Shown here: positions 16,618 through 22,768 of the stretch, one piece after another
Layout: every line of letters begins with the position of its first letter
How positions within the stretch are numbered: the first letter of the stretch is position 1
Source: Bacteroidales bacterium UBA1205
GTDB lineage: Bacteria > Bacteroidota > Bacteroidia > Bacteroidales > WCHB1-69
DNA length: 22,768 bases
Assembly: GCA_002309615.1 (NCBI GenBank)
Contig: DBXT01000036.1
Coordinates: forward strand, 1 to 22,768
Direction of reading: 5' to 3'
Translations under genes and position numbers: made by a program
Notes under the pieces: generated by a model
The model's database searches: none
Told to the model about the DNA's origin: nothing
The model's input: the letters and a program-made list of their open reading frames with translations, nothing else

Positions 16618-16650
16618 CAAAGTAAAGCATTTTTTTTGAATATCCGCAAA
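16618..16650 (-). promoter_or_regulatory. -33/-7 promoter of the fused oxidoreductase
   Basis: On the minus strand TTTG (16650-16647) is followed after exactly 21 bases by TTACTTTG (16625-16618). This fits the Bacteroidetes layout of TTTG, 19-21 bases, TAnnTTTG with one mismatch. The ATG at 16559 is 58 bases downstream of the box. The -33 element falls inside the palindrome at 16640-16661. Confidence 0.5.
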
Positions 16651-16661
16651 ATGGCGGATAT
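16640..16661. promoter_or_regulatory. Perfect 8-bp palindrome: operator or terminator
   Basis: ATATCCGC and GCGGATAT flank a 6-base spacer. A run of seven T follows on the + strand, so in that direction it would make an intrinsic terminator, but no + strand gene reads into it. On the minus strand it lacks a T-tract and covers the -33 element of the oxidoreductase promoter, a position expected for an operator. Both readings stay open; it could also end the upstream transcript that stops at 16704. Confidence 0.5.
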
Positions 16662-16703
16662 TTTTTTCTTGTTTCCATATTCTATGTTAAACCCGCCTAT
16701 TCA

Positions 16704-18194
16704 TTATTCATATATTAATTTTGTAGCATAAAACACTATCTTATTATTGTTTCTTCTGCTACTATTTCTGCTTATTATCTTTTGATAGCCATAGCATAAA
16801 AATTTATTTTGGTACCAATGGCAACAAAAAGAAGTATAATCTTTGCTGATGATATCATTATTGGAGCTTGATATGATACGTTCAGCTTGCGCAGGGCGGG
16901 TGGAAGATTGCGGCTCGTACACTATGGAATAGATATTTCCGTCGTAGGAAAAAAACACCAATAAACGCTGTTCGTCCACATAAGCGTTAAGTATGCGTGT
17001 TACTCGAGGCAAGGTAAGTCCGTTAAAATTGAAAATATCACATTTTTTAACACTTCCGTCTTTTTGTATGGTAGTGATAACGGCATTTAAATATTTATAC
17101 CCCGATATACGCATGTTATTCGTATACATTCCGGAATAATACATACTCATGGGTGTTGTCATATCTTGCTCGTAGTCAATGGAAAAAAACTCTGTAGCCA
17201 ATATTTGCATGCCGGCATCGGCATAAAGCAATGATGTGTGATTATGCGAGGTATTGGCTGTAAATATCTTCTTTTGATAAGAACTTAAGTTTTCGATGTC
17301 GGTAAAATCGAAATACGATGCTTTTATTTCATCCTGCGGGTTAAATGCAAAACTATAAATTCCGGTTGAGGCTCTATTTATTTCCGATGCCGACATATTA
17401 TTACTTAAATAATAATCTCCTGATAATAAATACGATTGTCCATCCGTAATATGCAACTTTAAAGAAGAAAGAAAGTATTTCTTATTCAGGTTGATAACCC
17501 TTTCGTTTTCTATACTTTGATTAGAAGAATTAATGGTTAAGAGTTTGATATATGTTTCATATTTAGCCTTATAACCTATTAATCCTATTAATATGCACTG
17601 ATTAAAAGTATCGGTTTGAATACATTCTACCGAAAAACTATTTTCGCATACATCCAATTTTTTACATATTGAAGACGCACAATCGAACAAATATACCTGT
17701 TCTTCATTTTTATTATTAATAGTGGAAAATACTATTATATTGTCTATTTGCGACATATAGCAAATAGATTCTTTTTCCCGAAGCGACAAAGCATATACAT
17801 TAATCGTTTTTTGCAACATATTGTAGCACAAAAAAGAACAATTATAGGCACTAGCTGAAGTATTATAAGTCTGAAAAGCAGCACAATATATATTATTGCT
17901 ATATGAATCTTGACAAAAATTCAGTTTGTTATTGAAAGTAATTTGTTTGTCAGTTATCACTGAAAAATTGGTATCATAGTGGACTATGTTCCATGTTTTT
18001 TCATCGTGATTATCAATAAGAATTATGATTCCGTTTTTATCAACGGGTGTTAAAAAACAGGTGTTGTTTTCTGAAGGAACAGGAATTTCTATTCTTATGG
18101 GAGGATCATATTTTTGAGCATAGCCTTGCCATGGTAGAAAGGCTATCGCTATGCCGATAGTGAAAAATAACTTATTTAGTATTTTCAGTGGCAT
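16704..18194 (-). CDS. Exported protein of unknown function
   Basis: 496 residues from the ATG at 18192-18194; the frame can be read three codons further only through a TTG. A signal peptide precedes a cleavage site after GYA (about residue 26). The mature protein is rich in Ser, Asn, Tyr and Ile, has alternating hydrophobic strands throughout, scattered single Cys residues and no further membrane helix. A beta-propeller-like fold is possible, but I see no diagnostic motif. The start overlaps the end of the DUF4837 gene by 23 bases, so the two are probably translationally coupled and act in the same compartment. No family recognised. Confidence 0.75.
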   Translation of the reverse strand: MPLKILNKLFFTIGIAIAFLPWQGYAQKYDPPIRIEIPVPSENNTCFLTPVDKNGIIILIDNHDEKTWNIVHYDTNFSVITDKQITFNNKLNFCQDSYSNNIYCAAFQTYNTSASAYNCSFLCYNMLQKTINVYALSLREKESICYMSQIDNIIVFSTINNKNEEQVYLFDCASSICKKLDVCENSFSVECIQTDTFNQCILIGLIGYKAKYETYIKLLTINSSNQSIENERVINLNKKYFLSSLKLHITDGQSYLLSGDYYLSNNMSASEINRASTGIYSFAFNPQDEIKASYFDFTDIENLSSYQKKIFTANTSHNHTSLLYADAGMQILATEFFSIDYEQDMTTPMSMYYSGMYTNNMRISGYKYLNAVITTIQKDGSVKKCDIFNFNGLTLPRVTRILNAYVDEQRLLVFFSYDGNIYSIVYEPQSSTRPAQAERIISSSNNDIISKDYTSFCCHWYQNKFLCYGYQKIISRNSSRRNNNKIVFYATKLIYE

Positions 18195-19179
18195 TGTTTT
18201 CAAAATCAGATGCTTGAAGAATAGCTTCTATTTGTCGGAGCAAATCTCGTTTATCGTTACGAGGAGCATATAAAAATGCATCTATTGTTACTATTCTATT
18301 GCGTGCTGTGTCCAATATGGTGTAATTAACAAACGGACCGCCCATACAATCGCCTTGCATTTTCCACAATCCTTCAGTTCTTATGGTATAATTGGATTGG
18401 CGCGGCATAAAGCTGCTCTGCGGAGGCAATATGGTTTCCACCTCCATATAAGAATTGTCAACAGAACCGAATACATATTTATGAGTAAGGCTATCTCTCA
18501 AACTAACAATATATGAAGAAGAGAATTGTGTGGTATCCACATAATCCTGAGTATAGATAAGTATATCTTGACTCCAGTCTTTAGTTTCTTTTCTCAGCCA
18601 GGCGAATTGTTCGTTTTTAACGGCAATAAAATAGCCTTCGGGAACAAACATGTGCAGTTTAAATATTTTTGCCAATTCTGCGTCTATTTTAAAATCCTGG
18701 CGTGAGGTGTGTGAACGTTGGAACCGACGGAATTCGGATGTTAATATAAGATTTTGTATTTCAGTTTTATATTGAGAAAATTGTGCAACAGCCTCATCCA
18801 TAGTGGGAGCTAATATTCTGATGAGCAATTGAGGCTCTGCCCACACATTATATTTAACTATTGTTTTAGTTTCATCAATATTTTCATTGATATCAAAATA
18901 AACTATATTCCTTTGCTTTTGGTAAGCACCGGAAAAATGGTTGTTAGTGATATGTGATAATGTAAACATGGGTTCGGCTTGGGGAAGATAAATAAGGGGT
19001 TGCATAAGCACAGCTTCTATACTATCGCCCAATTGTCCGTTCCATGCATTATTGGAACACACCACCAGCACTTCTCCCGACCGGCCGGAAGAGGAAAGCA
19101 ATCCCTGACCCTGATTGCCTCCGCTTTTGCATGCAAGCATAGTTATTATGCATGCTATATACCATAAGTATTTTTTCAT
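18172..19179 (-). CDS. DUF4837 family lipoprotein
   Basis: 335 residues from the ATG at 19177-19179. This start gives MKKYLWYIAC..., with lipobox TMLAC and lipidated Cys17. An upstream in-frame ATG would place the first codons inside a 14-bp hairpin (19198-19229), so I reject it. The segment GRSGEVLVVCSNNAWNGQLG, followed by the PLIYLPQAEPMFTLSHI stretch, is characteristic of DUF4837, a Bacteroidota-specific family of unknown function. C-terminal segments FVPEGYFIAVKNEQFAWLRKE and LWKMQGDCMGGPFVNYTI also fit. It is anchored in the envelope and coupled to the following exported protein. No own promoter is evident; read-through from usp/thyA is possible. Confidence 0.88.
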   Translation of the reverse strand: MKKYLWYIACIITMLACKSGGNQGQGLLSSSGRSGEVLVVCSNNAWNGQLGDSIEAVLMQPLIYLPQAEPMFTLSHITNNHFSGAYQKQRNIVYFDINENIDETKTIVKYNVWAEPQLLIRILAPTMDEAVAQFSQYKTEIQNLILTSEFRRFQRSHTSRQDFKIDAELAKIFKLHMFVPEGYFIAVKNEQFAWLRKETKDWSQDILIYTQDYVDTTQFSSSYIVSLRDSLTHKYVFGSVDNSYMEVETILPPQSSFMPRQSNYTIRTEGLWKMQGDCMGGPFVNYTILDTARNRIVTIDAFLYAPRNDKRDLLRQIEAILQASDFENNATENTK

Positions 19180-19197
19180 TTTTTTGGTTTTTAAATA

Positions 19198-19229
19198 CAA
19201 GCATATTGACCGCATGGTCAATATGCTTG
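19198..19229. terminator. 14-bp perfect hairpin after the UspA gene
   Basis: CAAGCATATTGACC pairs fully with GGTCAATATGCTTG around a 4-base loop (GCAT). It starts 9 bases after the UspA stop in the minus direction. Only a weak T-run follows (TATTT), so it may end transcription partly or protect the mRNA end. Confidence 0.6.
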
Positions 19230-19237
19230 TTATCCGA

Positions 19238-20101
19238 TTAATGTTCTTTTGAGTAATAGATACTTGTATCTACGGGAACGGTTAGAATAGGAATAGGTGA
19301 ACGGTTAACTATGCGTTCGCTGAATTGAGCCAATATAAATTGTGTTTCGCTGGCCAATTCCACCTCTTTCATTACTATTATTAAGTTAACGTCTTTTTTA
19401 CGAGCTATTTCTATGATAGCATCGGCTTTGCGTGTGTTTTCTACCGAATCTGCTTCAAATCGAATATCTTTCTCCGTCAAATAGTTTTCTGCTATGTTGA
19501 TATTAGCATCCACTATTTTGTTGATTTCAGGATATTTGTCTGCGTAAGCTGCTATTAAATGTATTTTTGCTTGGAAAGCTTTAGCCAAACGAGCGGCAAT
19601 TTTCAGTTTTTGAAGTGTTTCTCTGGAACCGTCTATCACCAACAAGATATCGGTAAGGTCACGATGAATGTTGATACCTTCCCGTATGGTCATAATAGGA
19701 TTGGAGGAGCCGCTTACGGTTTTGAATGCGGAACTGCCTATAAACACTTCTTCAAAACCGCTACAACCGTGCGTTCCCAACACTGTAATGGCATCCCCTT
19801 GGATTCTGGCTTCCGTATTAATTTCACGAGAAGGTTTACCCATACGAATTTTAAAATGCACTTTATCTTTAGGCAATGTTTTTTTACATTCATCTGCCAA
19901 TTCTGACAAACGTTTTTGTGCATAGGTAATAATATCGGAATTTTCTGTGTGAACGGAATCTACCACTATTTTTTCATCCGGAGACACCACAAATAACAAT
20001 GTCAAAGAGGTATTAAGTTTAGATGCCAGCGATACGGCGTGCAACATAGCGTTGTAGGAGCATTCTGAAAAGTCGATACCGACAATAACATTTTTAAACA
20101 T
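19238..20101 (-). CDS. Tandem UspA universal stress protein
   Basis: 287 residues holding two universal-stress-protein domains (about 1-146 and 150-280). The first begins MFKNVIVGIDFSECSYNAM and keeps the nucleotide-binding pattern as GTHGCSGFEEVFIGSSA followed by PIMTIR. The second starts DILLVIDGSRETLQKLKIA but lacks the glycine loop (VMKEVELASETQFILAQFSE instead), so it is unlikely to bind ATP in the same way. Family role: cytosolic stress-responsive proteins, often nucleotide-binding sensors; no enzymatic reaction is assigned. It lies 48 bases behind thyA on the same strand with no promoter box between, so it may share the thyA transcript. A 14-bp hairpin follows. Confidence 0.92.
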   Translation of the reverse strand: MFKNVIVGIDFSECSYNAMLHAVSLASKLNTSLTLLFVVSPDEKIVVDSVHTENSDIITYAQKRLSELADECKKTLPKDKVHFKIRMGKPSREINTEARIQGDAITVLGTHGCSGFEEVFIGSSAFKTVSGSSNPIMTIREGINIHRDLTDILLVIDGSRETLQKLKIAARLAKAFQAKIHLIAAYADKYPEINKIVDANINIAENYLTEKDIRFEADSVENTRKADAIIEIARKKDVNLIIVMKEVELASETQFILAQFSERIVNRSPIPILTVPVDTSIYYSKEH

Positions 20102-20149
20102 ATCTATATATTTTTAAGTTATACTTTTTTTAAGTTTCAAAAACATGTG

Positions 20150-20941
20150 TTATATAGCCACATCAGCCTTAATATGCGGATGTGATTGATAATTGGATAA
20201 TATAAAATCTTCGTATTTAAAATCAAAAATATTTTTGATATCAGGATTAAGTGTCATAGTAGGGAGCGGATAAGGCTGACGGGAAATTTGCAGTTTGGCT
20301 TGCTCTACATGATTGCTATACAAATGCAAATCGCCGAATGTATGAATAAAGTCTTTCGCCTTTAGGTTAGTTACTTGGGCTATCATCATGGTAAGAAGGG
20401 CATATGAGGCTATATTAAACGGCACACCCAAAAAGGCATCGGCACTGCGTTGGTATAATTGGCAGGAAAGCTCTCCGTTGTTGACATAAAATTGGAACAA
20501 CACATGACAAGGAGCCAAACGCATATACGGCAAATCACCGACATTCCAACTGGATACTATAATACGGCGAGAATCGGGATTATGTTGGATATCGTATATT
20601 GCTTGACTTATTTGATCTATGGTTTTATCTTTAGCCGTCCATTTACGCCATTGGTGACCATAGATAGGACCTAAATTACCGTTCTCGTCGGCCCATTCAT
20701 CCCAAATGGTGACTTTATTATCATGTAAATATTGAATATTGGTATTTCCTTGTAAAAACCACAATAATTCATAAATAATAGATTTTAGATGCAACTTTTT
20801 GGTGGTACACAAAGGAAAACCTTGTTGCAAATCAAAACGAGTTTGATACCCGAAAGTGCTATAAGTGCCCGTACCGGTGCGGTCATTCTTATAGGACCCG
20901 TTATTGATGATATGTTCTAATAAATCAATATATTGTTTCAT
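20150..20941 (-). CDS. thyA: Thymidylate synthase
   Basis: 263 residues, one fewer than the E. coli enzyme. It converts dUMP to dTMP using 5,10-methylenetetrahydrofolate as methyl donor and reductant. Visible signatures: DRTGTGTYSTFG with Arg21 (phosphate contact), the paired Arg125-Arg126 from the partner subunit, the catalytic Cys145 in MRLAPCHVLFQF, the QLYQRSADAFLGVPFNIASYA block and HLYSNHVEQA. The C-terminus ends HPHIKADVAI as expected, with the mobile hydrophobic end. The folA partner (dihydrofolate reductase) is not directly downstream; a UspA gene occupies that position. A consensus -7 box at 20964-20971 drives it. It is divergent from the BatBC gene. Confidence 0.97.
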   Translation of the reverse strand: MKQYIDLLEHIINNGSYKNDRTGTGTYSTFGYQTRFDLQQGFPLCTTKKLHLKSIIYELLWFLQGNTNIQYLHDNKVTIWDEWADENGNLGPIYGHQWRKWTAKDKTIDQISQAIYDIQHNPDSRRIIVSSWNVGDLPYMRLAPCHVLFQFYVNNGELSCQLYQRSADAFLGVPFNIASYALLTMMIAQVTNLKAKDFIHTFGDLHLYSNHVEQAKLQISRQPYPLPTMTLNPDIKNIFDFKYEDFILSNYQSHPHIKADVAI

Positions 20942-20963
20942 GCCGAGTTGCCATTCCTTTTTG

Positions 20964-20971
20964 CAAAGATA
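20964..20971 (-). promoter_or_regulatory. -7 box of thyA
   Basis: The minus strand reads TATCTTTG then CA, an exact consensus match 22 bases from the ATG, so the leader would be short (about 15 bases). No -33 TTTG at standard spacing. The rest of the 163-base divergent region to 21105 is AT-rich; only an imperfect box (TACATTTTG, 21012-21020) points toward the + strand gene. Confidence 0.6.
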
Positions 20972-21104
20972 ACATTTTTTGAAATATGAAACAGTATCTA
21001 TAAAGTATTTTTACATTTTGACAAAAAAAATATGACAAAAAAGTTGAAAAAAACATAACAATAAAACAACAAAGTATGCGTTAGTCTGACAAAAGAATAG
21101 AAAC

Positions 21105-22768
21105 ATGTTTCAATTTGAAAATAAATACATACTATATGCATTGCTGTTTCTTCCGATAATGGTGGGAGCATATATATATATTCGATACAGGTACAAGAAA
21201 AAAATGCAAGATTACGGTGAGTCAACGCTATTAAAAATGTTGATGCCGCATTCTTCCATATTGCTACAAAATATAAAATTCACCTTGCTATGCATAATAT
21301 ATGCTTTAATGGTAATAGCCTTGGCCAACCCTCAAAAAGGAACGGGAAAAGTTACCGAAAAACGAAAAGGTATCAGCATTATGTTTTGTATAGATGTGTC
21401 CAATAGCATGTTGGCACAAGATTACACGCCCAATAGAATAGAAGCTGCCAAACGAGGCTTATCCTCTTTTGTGGATAATTTACAAGGGGACAAAATAGGT
21501 ATAGTGATTTTTGCCGGCAAAGCATTTGTGCAATTACCCGTCACTTCGGATTATGCGGCAGCAAAAATGTTCATCTCCAACATTTCCACCAAGCAAATCA
21601 ATACCCAAGGAACCGATATCGCTACCGCCATAGATATGGCAGCTGCATCCATGTTACCTTCCGGTGAAAACGAAATCAACAATATAGCTAAAGATAATAC
21701 AAACAAGGTGATAGTGGTGATATCCGACGGGGAAGACCATTTTGAAGAAGCCGTGGATATGGCCCGACAAGTGTATGACAATTACAAAATAAGGGTATAT
21801 ACGGTAGGTGTAGGCAGCACACAAGGAGAGCCCATTCCTGTTTACCGCAACGGTCAGCTTGAATACAAAAAAGACCGAGAAGGCACCACTGTTATCACTC
21901 GTTTGAATGAAGCAATATTACGCGATATTGCACAAGCAGGAAAGGGCGCTTACATTTATGCCAATAATAGTTATATGGGATTTACCGAACTATACGACGA
22001 ACTCAACAAATTGGAAAAGCAGGAAATAGAAAGCGTAACCTATGCCCGCTATCAAAGCAAATATTATATTCCGCTGTGGATAGCATTGGTTTTATTGGTG
22101 ATAGAAATATTTTTATATAACCGAAAAATGTTTAAATTTAAACTGATAGACAAAATAAAAAAAGAAAACCTTTTGCGTGTTCTGCTTTTAACCCTATTAG
22201 GAAGCTCTTTTTTGATGCTTCCCGCACAAACTTCTTCCGAATTGCGAAGCCTGCGTGAAGGTAACAGACAATACAAACAAGCAGAAAAACTACAAAAAGA
22301 AACATCGGATTTGCAAACACAAAATCGCAAAAGCAATCAAACAATAATAGCTGACAAGCAAAATAAAGCACAAAATTTGTATCAACAAGCCAATACCAAT
22401 TACATTAAAGCCAATGCCTCTACAGGCAATTATTACAAAAGCATGTACAATCAAGCGGCCACCCTATACAAGCAAGGCAAATATGAGGATGCCGCCCGTA
22501 AATTGGAATCGGTTATCAACAATGCACAAGTTAGCGACAAGGTAAAAGCCGGTGCATATTATAATTTGGGCAACAATTTGCTTCAAGCCGAAAAATACCA
22601 AGAAAGTATAGATGCCTACAAAAAAGCCCTTAAACTTAATCCTAAAGACATGAATGCCAAATATAATTTGGAATATGCCAGAAAAAAATTGTTAATGCAA
22701 CAGCAGCAGCAGCAACAAAACCAAAATCAAAACCAAGGTCAGCAACAAAATCAGCAAGGTCAGCAAAA
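21105..22768 (+). CDS. BatB-BatC fusion: VWA domain plus TPR (3' partial)
   Basis: One open frame of 554 codons with no stop before the window edge. I checked it codon by codon. An in-frame TGA at 21087-21089 fixes ATG 21105 as the first start. Two N-terminal helices (about 7-25 and 58-75) lead into a BatB-type von Willebrand A domain (about 90-310) with a full MIDAS: DVSNS (Asp97, Ser99, Ser101), Thr170 in QGTDIA, Asp208 in ISDGEDH. A third helix follows (322-338). A BatC-like part comes next: a signal-peptide-like helix (356-374, ending LPAQ), a Gln/Lys-rich coiled-coil-like stretch, two TPR units (about 447-533, including YYNLGN and ALKLNPKDMNAKYNL) and a Gln-rich tail from 532. BatB and BatC are normally separate genes. 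Bat proteins are linked to oxygen tolerance in Bacteroides and Leptospira. A possible internal start is ATG 22128. Confidence 0.9.
   Translation, partial: MFQFENKYILYALLFLPIMVGAYIYIRYRYKKKMQDYGESTLLKMLMPHSSILLQNIKFTLLCIIYALMVIALANPQKGTGKVTEKRKGISIMFCIDVSNSMLAQDYTPNRIEAAKRGLSSFVDNLQGDKIGIVIFAGKAFVQLPVTSDYAAAKMFISNISTKQINTQGTDIATAIDMAAASMLPSGENEINNIAKDNTNKVIVVISDGEDHFEEAVDMARQVYDNYKIRVYTVGVGSTQGEPIPVYRNGQLEYKKDREGTTVITRLNEAILRDIAQAGKGAYIYANNSYMGFTELYDELNKLEKQEIESVTYARYQSKYYIPLWIALVLLVIEIFLYNRKMFKFKLIDKIKKENLLRVLLLTLLGSSFLMLPAQTSSELRSLREGNRQYKQAEKLQKETSDLQTQNRKSNQTIIADKQNKAQNLYQQANTNYIKANASTGNYYKSMYNQAATLYKQGKYEDAARKLESVINNAQVSDKVKAGAYYNLGNNLLQAEKYQESIDAYKKALKLNPKDMNAKYNLEYARKKLLMQQQQQQQNQNQNQGQQQNQQGQQ

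Noticed and set aside
22694..22768. CAG/CAA-rich run as a possible repeat array
   Set aside because: It is in-frame low-complexity DNA encoding the Gln-rich tail of the BatC part; no spacers or regular repeat units.

Overview
The window looks like a Bacteroidota chromosome, most likely Bacteroidales. The evidence is a type IX secretion pair (a C25 sortase and a PorV/PorQ-family barrel), a Bat aerotolerance-type gene, DUF4837 and DUF2520 proteins, a lipoprotein with a TonB C-terminal domain, AT-rich intergenic DNA, and Bacteroidetes -7 promoter boxes (TAnnTTTG). The same TATCTTTGCA string sits before three different genes. I see no rRNA, tRNA, CRISPR array or intact insertion sequence.

Layout. 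(1) 1-3882 is a block mainly on the + strand: the tail of an unknown gene, a secreted TlpA-like thioredoxin, a three-helix membrane protein, a CatA-like acyltransferase and a TonB-domain lipoprotein. It ends at a GC-rich fragment that looks like the remnant of a membrane protein. The CatA-like gene and the remnant are clearly richer in GC than the rest (about 52% against 32% in sampled 120-base stretches). (2) 3907-11907 is a tight minus-strand operon: PorV/PorQ-family barrel, a very long PorU-type sortase, RdgB, a DUF2520 protein and a KdsC-like phosphatase, with gaps of 4-5 bases or a short overlap. (3) 11908-13106 is mostly non-coding. It holds a repeated promoter-leader element, a strong terminator, a small lipoprotein gene and a short GC island. 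(4) 13107-16559 on the minus strand is one 1073-residue flavoprotein that joins what are usually three subunits of an Hcn/Oox/proline-dehydrogenase-type enzyme, followed by a two-helix membrane peptide. (5) 16704-20941 on the minus strand carries thyA, a tandem UspA protein, a DUF4837 lipoprotein and an unknown exported protein. (6) 21105 to the right edge, on the + strand, is one uninterrupted reading frame joining BatB (von Willebrand A domain) to BatC (TPR). It runs off the window.

How the genes may work together. The PorV-like barrel and the C25 sortase probably act as an outer-membrane cargo-processing pair and share a transcript with nucleotide-pool and KDO-linked genes. The multidomain flavoprotein has a full relay of FAD, 2Fe-2S and two 4Fe-4S sites and may pass electrons from oxidation of an amino acid or opine into the membrane. 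The BatBC protein is likely a periplasm-facing scaffold tethered to the inner membrane.

The most unusual items are the BatB-BatC fusion with a retained internal signal-peptide-like helix, the all-in-one Hcn-like flavoprotein with a palindrome on its promoter, and a 34-bp promoter-leader repeat (one mismatch) found at both 163-196 and 12121-12154.
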